64,000 bases of DNA from Eubacteriales bacterium (lineage in GTDB: Bacteria; Bacillota; Clostridia; Lachnospirales; Lachnospiraceae), in NCBI GenBank assembly GCA_030536995.1, contig JAUNOY010000002.1, positions 186,001 through 250,000 of the forward strand, written 5' to 3'. This document shows positions 1-6,446 of this stretch, one piece after another (the stretch's first letter is position 1; each line of letters starts with the position of its first letter). The notes beneath the pieces were generated by a model. That model searched no databases and was not told where the DNA came from. It saw only the letters and a program-made list of their open reading frames with translations. A program made the translations under genes and the position numbers.

Positions 1-87
1 GTTATATTTTATATTTGATTTTGTATTATACATCTCAAAAAGCAGTATCTGTTATTTCGATTTTACCTTTGGTACAGAGAAAAATGA

Positions 88-116
88 TTGTTGTTGCAGG
101 AAAACCATGATACACT
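88..116 (+). promoter_or_regulatory. Promoter of the PfoR-like PTS gene
   Basis: A -35-like TTGTTG (88-93) is followed after 17 bp by an extended -10, TGA-TACACT (108-116). Transcription would start near 123, leaving a leader of about 28 nt that holds a strong AGGAGG ribosome site. Read by eye only. Confidence 0.5.
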
Positions 117-150
117 AAAAAAAATATCCTAAATTTTTACAGGAGGAGAA

Positions 151-1221
151 ATGAAAAGTTTAAAGAAGTTTTTATCACACATTTTTATTGACGGTTTAAG
201 CGGCATGGCGCTTGGGCTTTTTTCCACCCTTATTATCGGAACGATTCTCAAGCAGATCGGCGACCTGATGGGAGGACAGCTTGGCAGCTATCTGAGCGCT
301 TTTGCAGTAGTAGCTCAGAGACTTACCGGAGCCGGAATCGGTATTGGAGTGGCTTACAAGTTTAAGGAATCCACCTATGTCCTTCTCTCGGCAGGCGCAG
401 TGGGAATGATTGGCGCTTATGCGTCAAATATTCTTGGCGGAACCTTCTTTTCTGAGAGCGGCGCAGTGATGCTGGCAGGACCGGGAGAACCGCTCGGCGC
501 TTTTATTGCCGCTTATGTAGGAATTACAGTGGGACGTCTCGTTGCCGGAAAAACAAAGCTTGACCTTCTGATCACTCCGGCTGTTACCATTATCAGCGGC
601 GGAGCAGTAGGAATGCTGATAGGACCGGGAATTTCCAGATTTATGAACTGGATCGGAGAACTGATTAACTGGGGAACTGTACAGCAGCCAATCCTTATGG
701 GAATTGTTGTATCCGTGCTTATGGGTATGGCGCTGACTCTTCCTATCAGTTCGGCTGCGCTGGCGATTATTCTTGGATTAGACGGGATAGCGGCAGGGGC
801 GGCAACTATTGGATGCTGCTGCCAGATGGTAGGATTTGCAGTGACAAGCTTTCAGGATAATGGTCTTGGAGGATTTTTTGCCCAGGGAGTGGGGACCTCC
901 ATGCTTCAGATTCCGAATATCGTACGGAAACCTCAAATCTGGATTCCGCCTACCCTTGCATCTGCCATTCTTGGACCGATTGCCATTATAGGACCATTCC
1001 ATATGACAAACAATCCTACAGGAGCAGGAATGGGTACATCAGGACTGGTAGGCCCGATTATGACGTATCAGACTATGGCTGCAGGGGAAGAGCCGATGCT
1101 GGTGCTGATGAAGATTCTGGTCTTTCAGGTACTCCTTCCGGCAGTGATTTCCTATATTATCTATGCAGCGATGAAAAAGAAAGGCTTTATACGAAAAGGC
1201 GATATGAAACTTGACGTATAG
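151..1221 (+). CDS. PfoR-like PTS EIIC-family membrane protein
   Basis: A 356-residue, very hydrophobic protein with about ten membrane segments and many glycine-rich stretches. It matches the PTS EIIC_2 family, annotated in clostridia as PfoR or putative toxin regulator. PfoR was named for an effect on perfringolysin expression, but the architecture is that of a permease-like membrane component and no DNA-binding domain is visible. No EIIA or EIIB partner lies next to it, so a substrate cannot be assigned. The start is supported by AGGAGG at 141-146. It is probably monocistronic: 227 bp and a separate promoter separate it from the next gene. The family is fairly clear; the function is unknown. 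Confidence 0.8.
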   Translation: MKSLKKFLSHIFIDGLSGMALGLFSTLIIGTILKQIGDLMGGQLGSYLSAFAVVAQRLTGAGIGIGVAYKFKESTYVLLSAGAVGMIGAYASNILGGTFFSESGAVMLAGPGEPLGAFIAAYVGITVGRLVAGKTKLDLLITPAVTIISGGAVGMLIGPGISRFMNWIGELINWGTVQQPILMGIVVSVLMGMALTLPISSAALAIILGLDGIAAGAATIGCCCQMVGFAVTSFQDNGLGGFFAQGVGTSMLQIPNIVRKPQIWIPPTLASAILGPIAIIGPFHMTNNPTGAGMGTSGLVGPIMTYQTMAAGEEPMLVLMKILVFQVLLPAVISYIIYAAMKKKGFIRKGDMKLDV

Positions 1222-1235
1222 GAGTTGTAACGGAG

Positions 1236-1345
1236 AATGCATTTATGCATGAAATACATGCATGAATGTATAAAAAACAGGGGAAATATGCATGATTGGT
1301 GAATATGTGCATGTAAAAACAAGAAAAAAGTAAATAATTATGCAT
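1236..1345. promoter_or_regulatory. Cluster of ATGCAT/TGCATG palindromes upstream of the amino-acid ABC operon
   Basis: This stretch carries repeated ATGCAT-type palindromes near 1238, 1247, 1259, 1288, 1312 and 1339, some extended to ATGCATG or TGCATAAAT. They lie upstream of, and run up to, the -35 of the ABC operon. A cluster of short palindromes in this place suggests an operator for an amino-acid-responsive repressor such as an ArgR-type protein; the regulator is not identified. Confidence 0.35.
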
Positions 1346-1353
1346 AAATACTC

Positions 1354-1381
1354 TTGCAAATAAAAAAAAATGTGGTAGAAT
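1354..1381 (+). promoter_or_regulatory. Promoter of the amino-acid ABC operon
   Basis: TTGCAA (1354-1359), a 16-bp spacer and an extended -10, TGG-TAGAAT (1373-1381). Transcription would start near 1388. The downstream ribosome site AAGGAGGA lies 5' of the ATG at 1449. Confidence 0.6.
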
Positions 1382-1448
1382 AAACACATCATCAAAAAAC
1401 GTAATGAGCAAGGGAGATAAGCCCTGATATATAAGGAGGAAAAAGAAT

Positions 1449-2240
1449 ATGAAGAAATTAGCAGCACTTGCGCTTTGCGCAGCCATGACAGTATCTATGA
1501 CAAATACTGTTTTTGCACAAAAGGAAGTAAAATCCATCGCTGACCTGGAAGGCGCAAAAATCGGTGTACAGCTTGGAACTACAGGTGATATCTATGCGAG
1601 TGATTATGAAGGCGATAAAGCCGGTACAGAAGTTGTTCGTTACAATAAAGCAAATGAAACAGTTATGGCTCTGAAACAGGGTAAGATTGACTGTGTTATC
1701 ATCGACAGTCTTCCGGCAGAGAAATTTATCGAAGGAAACGATGATCTTAAGATCCTCGATGAGGAGTTTGCTGTTGAGGAATATGCAATTGCAGTTAAAA
1801 AAGGCAACACAGAGCTGGTAGAAGAGATTAACAAAGCTCTGAAAGAACTGAAAGAAGACGGTACTCTTGAGCAGATTACAAACAACTTTATCGGCGATGA
1901 TGATGTAAAAGGAACCTGTCCATATGAGTCTCCGGAAGACGCAGATCATTCTAAAGGCAAACTGATTATGGCAACAAATGCAACTTTCCCTCCATATGAG
2001 TCTTTTGAGGGAGATGAGATTGTTGGATTTGACGTTGATATGGCAAAAGCTGTATGTGACAAACTTGGCTATGAATTCGAGGTAAAAGATATGGAATTCA
2101 ACGCAATCATCAATGCAGTTGACTCCGGTAAGGCAGACATCGGCGTTGCGGGTATGACTGTAACAGAAGATCGTCAGAAAAACGTTGATTTCACAGACAG
2201 CTATGCAACAGCTAAACAGGTAGTTATTGTTCGCAAATAA
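1449..2240 (+). CDS. Amino-acid ABC substrate-binding protein, apparently circularly permuted
   Basis: A secreted SBP_bac_3-type (GlnH/HisJ-like) binding protein of 263 residues. Residues 1-23 form a signal peptide ending in VFA; there is no lipobox cysteine. The mature protein begins directly with what is normally the second half of the fold: VKSIADLEGAKIGVQLGTTGD (27-47; compare VKSVKDLDG in E. coli GlnH), then the ligand-binding IIDS and the usual C-terminal motif GTLEQITNNFIG. After a 20-residue acidic linker comes the usual N-terminal half (171-263): LIMATNATFPPYE, VGFDVDMA, TEDRQKNVDFTDSY, ending at the hinge strand VVIVRK. Both halves look complete, so this is a rearrangement rather than a truncation. 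It is followed by its permease and ATPase genes. Role: extracellular capture of a polar amino acid; the substrate cannot be read from sequence. Confidence 0.88.
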   Translation: MKKLAALALCAAMTVSMTNTVFAQKEVKSIADLEGAKIGVQLGTTGDIYASDYEGDKAGTEVVRYNKANETVMALKQGKIDCVIIDSLPAEKFIEGNDDLKILDEEFAVEEYAIAVKKGNTELVEEINKALKELKEDGTLEQITNNFIGDDDVKGTCPYESPEDADHSKGKLIMATNATFPPYESFEGDEIVGFDVDMAKAVCDKLGYEFEVKDMEFNAIINAVDSGKADIGVAGMTVTEDRQKNVDFTDSYATAKQVVIVRK

Positions 2241-2270
2241 GCTTCCATAAAAAATATTTAAATAAATACT

Positions 2271-2311
2271 CCGGGCTTCCGGTATCGCCAATCCCGATAT
2301 CGGAAACCCGG
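2271..2311 (+). other. Intercistronic stem-loop after the binding-protein gene
   Basis: A 17-bp inverted repeat (2271-2287 with 2295-2311, two G-U pairs) with a 7-nt loop and no U-run. It lies between the binding-protein and permease genes. It more likely protects the upstream mRNA or partly attenuates, raising binding protein over permease, than acts as a full terminator. Confidence 0.6.
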
Positions 2312-2362
2312 AATTTGTATGTCTGACAGTAAAATGTGAGAAAATAAAAAGAAGAAAGGAAA

Positions 2363-3064
2363 GTGGTGGAAATTTTGGCTGATTTTATTGAAAAATTTAA
2401 GTTTAATTTCATTGAAAACTCAAGATATGAGTTTATTTTTACAGGATTAAAAAATACACTTTTGATTACCCTTTTTGCGGTTATCATCGGTATTGTACTT
2501 GGTTTCATGATTGCGATTGTACGTTCTACCCACGACAGGACAGGAAAAATGAAATTCCTCAATGCTGTCTGTAAGGCGTATATTACGGTGATTCGAGGAA
2601 CACCGGCTATGATCCAGTTATTGATTATGTATTATGTTATTTTTGTAACATATGATCCCGGAATTATGGTTACAGCGATTATTGCCTTTGGTCTTAACTC
2701 TGCGGCATATGTTGCCGAGATTGTTCGTTCCGGTATTATGTCCATTGACGAGGGACAGTTTGAAGCAGGGCGAAGCCTGGGTCTGAATTACAGACAGACT
2801 ATGATTCTGATCATCCTTCCTCAGGCATTTAAAAATGTTCTTCCTGCGCTGGCAAACGAGTTCATCGTATTAATGAAAGAGACCTCTATCAGTGGTTATA
2901 TCGGATTGACAGATCTGACACGAGGCGGAGATATTATCCGAAGCCAGACATATGAAGCTCTGCTGCCTCTGCTTGCAGTAGCGGCAATTTATCTGATACT
3001 TGTCGTATTCCTTACACATCTTGTCAGCAAACTGGAAAGGAGACTGAGAAACAGTGAACGCTAA
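2363..3064 (+). CDS. Polar amino-acid ABC transporter permease
   Basis: A HisM/GlnP-family inner-membrane subunit of 233 residues with about five membrane segments. The cytoplasmic EAA loop, [14 protein letters not shown], near residue 135 docks the ATPase; the [10 protein letters not shown] motif near residue 78 is typical of the family. Start choice is open: GTG at 2363 is only 2 nt from AGGA (2357-2360), so the second GTG at 2366 is at least as likely. The 3' end overlaps the ATPase gene by 11 bp, so the two are probably translationally coupled. It acts with the permuted binding protein upstream and the ATPase downstream; the membrane subunit could work as a homodimer because no second permease is present. 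Confidence 0.93.
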   Translation: MVEILADFIEKFKFNFIENSRYEFIFTGLKNTLLITLFAVIIGIVLGFMIAIVRSTHDRTGKMKFLNAVCKAYITVIRGTPAMIQLLIMYYVIFVTYDPGIMVTAIIAFGLNSAAYVAEIVRSGIMSIDEGQFEAGRSLGLNYRQTMILIILPQAFKNVLPALANEFIVLMKETSISGYIGLTDLTRGGDIIRSQTYEALLPLLAVAAIYLILVVFLTHLVSKLERRLRNSER

Positions 3065-3797
3065 TGGTGAAATTTTATTAGATGTCAAGGGCCTTGAGAA
3101 AGCTTTTGGCGGCAATCAGGTTCTCAATGGAATCACAACACAGATCCGTAAAGGAGAAGTAGTAGCGATTATCGGACCGTCTGGCTGCGGTAAATCTACA
3201 TTTTTACGTTCTTTAAATCTTCTTGAGGTTCCTACAGGAGGACAGATTCTCTTTGAGGGAACAGATATTACGGATAAATCTGTAAATGTTGATAAAATGC
3301 GTCAGAAGATTGGAATGGTATTTCAGCAGTTTAATCTTTTTCCTCATCTGACGATCAAAAAAAATATCATGCTTGCGCCTGAGAAGCTTGGGCTTATGAG
3401 CCGCGAGGAAGCGTCTAAAAAAGCGGACGAGCTTCTGGAGAGAGTCGGACTTCCAGACAAGGCGGACGCATATCCGAGTCAGCTTTCCGGCGGTCAGAAA
3501 CAGCGTATCGCCATTGCAAGAGCTATGGCAATGAATCCGGATGTGATGCTCTTTGACGAGCCTACATCTGCTCTTGACCCTGAAATGGTAGGAGAAGTTC
3601 TTGAGATTATGAAGGAGCTTGCACAGACGGGAATGACTATGGTTGTAGTCACTCACGAAATGGGATTTGCCCGTGAGGTTGCCAGCCGTGTTATGTTTAT
3701 TGACGATGGAAGAATTCAGGAAGAAAATACTCCGGTAGAATTCTTTGGCAATCCGAAAAACCAGAGACTGAAGGATTTCCTGTCAAAGGTACTTTAA
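3054..3797 (+). CDS. glnQ: Polar amino-acid ABC transporter ATP-binding protein
   Basis: A 247-residue ABC ATPase that powers the preceding permease. Walker A is GPSGCGKST (41-49), the Q-loop is VFQQFNLF, the signature LSGGQKQR starts near 144, Walker B is [14 protein letters not shown] near 164, and the switch histidine is in VVTHEMGFA. The length is usual for GlnQ/HisP. It starts at GTG 3054 inside the permease gene, behind AAAGGAG. The operon ends at the hairpin at 3831-3881. The symbol reflects the family; glutamine specificity is not shown. Confidence 0.93.
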   Translation: MNANGEILLDVKGLEKAFGGNQVLNGITTQIRKGEVVAIIGPSGCGKSTFLRSLNLLEVPTGGQILFEGTDITDKSVNVDKMRQKIGMVFQQFNLFPHLTIKKNIMLAPEKLGLMSREEASKKADELLERVGLPDKADAYPSQLSGGQKQRIAIARAMAMNPDVMLFDEPTSALDPEMVGEVLEIMKELAQTGMTMVVVTHEMGFAREVASRVMFIDDGRIQEENTPVEFFGNPKNQRLKDFLSKVL

Positions 3798-3830
3798 TTT
3801 CAGATTAAATTTTCTGGCTAAGATTACAGC

Positions 3831-3881
3831 AAAAAAAGAGCATCCGATGCTGCGCAGACAGTACAGGATGCTCTTTTTTTA
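3831..3881. terminator. Bidirectional terminator between the amino-acid ABC operon and the CBS gene
   Basis: GAGCATCC (3838-3845) pairs with GGATGCTC (3866-3873), flanked by A7 on the left and T8 on the right, so it can end transcripts from both convergent operons. Confidence 0.85.
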
Positions 3882-4319
3882 TTCCGCTTTTTCTTTTTGG
3901 GAATCAGCGGTTAATTTCTTTAGCTCATTGTAACAATATTTGATGATTTCCTTACGGGTGATGATTCCGATGAAATAACCATGGTCATCAACAACAGGAA
4001 CATAGTTCTGATTGATGGCGCGGTCCAGAAGATCTTCCATAGCAGAATCTGCATGAACCGGCTTATAAGTAGCTCTGCGAGGCAGCGCCATGATAGGAAC
4101 ACCCTCTGCATCTTTCATATCGGAAATATGCATATGCTTCATTCCCCAGAGCAGATCGCCTTCAGAAATTGTACCTGTGTATTTTCCGTCCAGACTCAGA
4201 AGAGGGATACAGGAAAATTTCCTGTGTTCCATTTTTTCGAGAGTCTGGCGCAGAGTTTCGTTCTCAAATATGTAAGCAACTTCGCTTTTCGGTGTTAAAA
4301 AAAATAAAATGTTCTTCAA
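3879..4319 (-). CDS. CBS-domain pair protein
   Basis: A cytosolic 146-residue protein made almost only of two CBS motifs: residues about 8-60 (LRQTLEKMEHRKFSCIPLLS ... TISEGDLLW) and about 75-132 (AMEDLLDRAINQNYVPVVDD ... GIITRKEIIKY). Stand-alone CBS pairs bind adenine nucleotides or, in several Firmicutes, cyclic di-AMP; which ligand applies here is not visible. The start is TTG 4319, since an in-frame stop lies just upstream and GGGG sits 7 nt before the TTG. It follows asnA by 36 bp on the same strand and ends at the shared terminator, so it is probably co-transcribed with asnA. Confidence 0.8.
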   Translation of the reverse strand: MKNILFFLTPKSEVAYIFENETLRQTLEKMEHRKFSCIPLLSLDGKYTGTISEGDLLWGMKHMHISDMKDAEGVPIMALPRRATYKPVHADSAMEDLLDRAINQNYVPVVDDHGYFIGIITRKEIIKYCYNELKKLTADSQKEKAE

Positions 4320-4355
4320 TCTGATACCCCATTACATTTGTGTGAATTGCTGCTG

Positions 4356-5363
4356 TTACAGAAGTTCGATACCTGCTTTTCGTGCCTGTACGATCATTTC
4401 TTCCGGCCAGAGAGAAACGTGAACCTCTCCGATATGCGCTTTGCGCAGGAAAAACATACAGATTCTGGATTGCCCGATACCGCCGCCGATTGTATACGGA
4501 AGTTCTTTATTAAGAATTGCTTTCTGGAAATCAAGCTCCCTTCGGTTGTCACAGCCGGAGAGAGTGAGCTGTCTGTCAAGGCTCTTTTCATCTACACGGA
4601 TGCCCATGGAAGAAAGCTCAAGAGCAATGTCCAGAACAGGGTAGTAAACAAGAATGTCACCGTTTAATTCCCAATCGTCGTAGTCAGGAGCACGGCCGTC
4701 GTGAGGTTTGCCGTCACGCAGTTCTTTACCAATCTGCATGAGGAAGACAGCGCCTTTTTCTTTAGTAATCCGGTACTCTCTTTCCTTTGGTGTACATTCG
4801 GGATACATGTCTGCAAGCTCCTGAGAAGTGACAAAGCTGATTTCTCTTGGGAGAAATTCCTCGATGTAGTCATATTGTACAGCCATGTATTTCTCGGTTT
4901 TTCGCAGAGCACTGTAAATGGCACGTACTGTCTGGATGAGAGTGTCCATATTACGGGCTTCTTTTGATATGACCTTTTCCCAGTCCCACTGATCCACATA
5001 GACGGAGTGGATATTATCAAGATCTTCATCTCTGCGGATTGCAATCATATCGGTATAAAGTCCTTCACCCTCTTTAAAACCGTATTTCTTCAGTGCATAA
5101 CGCTTCCATTTCGCCAGAGAGTGGACGATTTCCGCATCCTGCTCCTGACCCTTTATATCAAAGCTTACAGGACGTTCTACACCGTTCAGGTTATCGTTAA
5201 GTCCGGAAGCCGGATTTACAAATACAGGAGCGGAGACACGCAGAAGGTTAAGCTTCTGAGCCAGTGTCTGCTGAAAAAAGTCCTTTACGGTCTTAATCGC
5301 TATCTGTGTATCATGAAGATTCAGGTCTGCCTTATATCCTGTCGGAAGTATTAACTGTTCCAT
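4356..5363 (-). CDS. asnA: Aspartate-ammonia ligase (asparagine synthetase A)
   Basis: Makes asparagine from aspartate, ammonia and ATP through an aspartyl-adenylate; the fold is that of class II aminoacyl-tRNA synthetases. The 335-residue protein begins MEQLILPTGYKADLNLHDTQ and contains FVNPASGLNDNLNGVERPVSFD, VYVDQWDWEK and the C-terminal GGGIGQSRICMFFL motif, all typical of AsnA, and the length fits the family (about 330). The ATG at 5363 is preferred over an upstream in-frame ATG because AAGGGGG lies just before it and family homology starts there. A good promoter lies on the minus strand at 5460-5488, with a GC-rich leader of about 90 nt. Confidence 0.95.
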   Translation of the reverse strand: MEQLILPTGYKADLNLHDTQIAIKTVKDFFQQTLAQKLNLLRVSAPVFVNPASGLNDNLNGVERPVSFDIKGQEQDAEIVHSLAKWKRYALKKYGFKEGEGLYTDMIAIRRDEDLDNIHSVYVDQWDWEKVISKEARNMDTLIQTVRAIYSALRKTEKYMAVQYDYIEEFLPREISFVTSQELADMYPECTPKEREYRITKEKGAVFLMQIGKELRDGKPHDGRAPDYDDWELNGDILVYYPVLDIALELSSMGIRVDEKSLDRQLTLSGCDNRRELDFQKAILNKELPYTIGGGIGQSRICMFFLRKAHIGEVHVSLWPEEMIVQARKAGIELL

Positions 5364-5459
5364 TGGTTGAATCCCCCTTCGTAATTTAATGCTGCAGAAA
5401 CAGGAACCGTTTCTGGCGCCGGATGTCCGGAAAAAATACCCCCGGCACATCTCTGCAAC

Positions 5460-5488
5460 ATTATAACAGGAAAAGTTATGTTTGGCAA
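5460..5488 (-). promoter_or_regulatory. Promoter of asnA
   Basis: On the minus strand TTGCCA (5488-5483) and TATAAT (5465-5460) are separated by exactly 17 bp. Transcription would start near 5453. The leader contains a small hairpin, CAGAAAC/GTTTCTG, at about 5396-5416, of unknown meaning. Confidence 0.75.
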
Positions 5489-5587
5489 TTTGCACCTTTT
5501 AAAAATTCTGTGAAAATGATACAATAAAACAGGAAAAGATTTGTAATCTGAAATATACGCGCTGCGCGGAGTAAAGGAGGGAAATAT

Positions 5588-6325
5588 ATGGCGAGATGTC
5601 AGGTCTGTGATGGTCCAATCGTCAATGGAAGATGTAAATTATGCGGAATGCCGTATAAGCGGGATGAAGTTTTGTATCATCTGAATGAGAGTAAAAGTGA
5701 ACATTATAAACATGCTTCGGAGAAAGCGAGAGCACAGATGAAGCAGGCTCATATACCGGTTTCTGACAGAAAAAAGACACAGGATAAGAGTGAGGTGGGG
5801 AAGGCTCTGGATGAGAGAATCCGTCAGAGAAGACAGGCGGCTGAACTTGGTAAAATGCAGAAAAGCGCGAAGACGCATTCTCGTCTTGCTGTTATTCTGA
5901 CAGTAGTGGTTCTTGTGCTTGCAATTGTCCCTTCAGCGGTAGGATACATAAAACAAAAGTATGAGACAGGACAGGCACGTGAGGTCAAAAAGGCGGTAAA
6001 AGGCTATATTGATACAGAAGAACTTCTCCTTATGGGACTTATGGACAGTACGCAGTCGGAGATTGAGGTGGGAGATACCTTTGATCAGGGAATGGTCATG
6101 GCCGGGGAATACGTTTTGGAGGTTCCTTATGGTTACATGGAGATTCTTGTGCAATATGCCGAATCTGGAAAAAATGAGGTCTTCTATGAATTTGATGACG
6201 AGGAGAACCAGATAGTCCTTGAACTTCACGAGGGCGACCGCCTTTTTGTTAACGGCTATGACGATAAAAACAATTATGTGATGATGTTCCTGATTGAGCA
6301 ATATGACGAATTGACCTCTATGTAG
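5588..6325 (+). CDS. Zinc-ribbon membrane protein of unknown function
   Basis: I do not recognise a named family. The 245-residue protein has an N-terminal CxxC...CxxC zinc ribbon (C4, C7, C16, C19), a charged, probably helical stretch (about 35-95), one membrane helix (about 100-119) and an acidic extracytoplasmic domain (120-245) with beta-rich features such as YVLEVPYGYMEILV. The layout suggests a cytoplasmic ribbon anchored to an external sensor or scaffold domain. It is divergent from asnA and has its own extended -10 (TGA-TACAAT near 5517-5525) and an AAAGGAGG ribosome site. No operon partner is obvious. Confidence 0.72.
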   Translation: MARCQVCDGPIVNGRCKLCGMPYKRDEVLYHLNESKSEHYKHASEKARAQMKQAHIPVSDRKKTQDKSEVGKALDERIRQRRQAAELGKMQKSAKTHSRLAVILTVVVLVLAIVPSAVGYIKQKYETGQAREVKKAVKGYIDTEELLLMGLMDSTQSEIEVGDTFDQGMVMAGEYVLEVPYGYMEILVQYAESGKNEVFYEFDDEENQIVLELHEGDRLFVNGYDDKNNYVMMFLIEQYDELTSM

Positions 6326-6375
6326 TTTTTGGTACTTTCTTTTTCATGTACGATGTGCTATACTTTGTAAACGAC

Positions 6376-6430
6376 ACACCAGATATGGTACGTAAATAGA
6401 TGTGATATAAATAAATTAACTATATATAGT
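6376..6430 (+). promoter_or_regulatory. Possible NrdR-like boxes upstream of nrdD
   Basis: A perfect 12-bp palindrome, ACTATATATAGT (6419-6430), resembles the core of the NrdR box, and ACACCAGATATGGTAC (6376-6391) resembles a weaker copy. The centres are about 41 bp apart, roughly four helical turns rather than the three usual for NrdR pairs, so the assignment is tentative. Confidence 0.3.
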
Positions 6431-6446
6431 ATGTGAGGTAAGTGCG

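Noticed and set aside
151-1221. Reading the PfoR-like protein as a DNA-binding toxin regulator
   Set aside because: The sequence is a membrane permease-type protein without a DNA-binding domain; the regulator label comes only from the family name.
1458-2291. A 277-codon frame opposite the amino-acid binding-protein gene
   Set aside because: It is a mirror of a well-supported gene, has odd amino-acid composition, and no ribosome site or homology.
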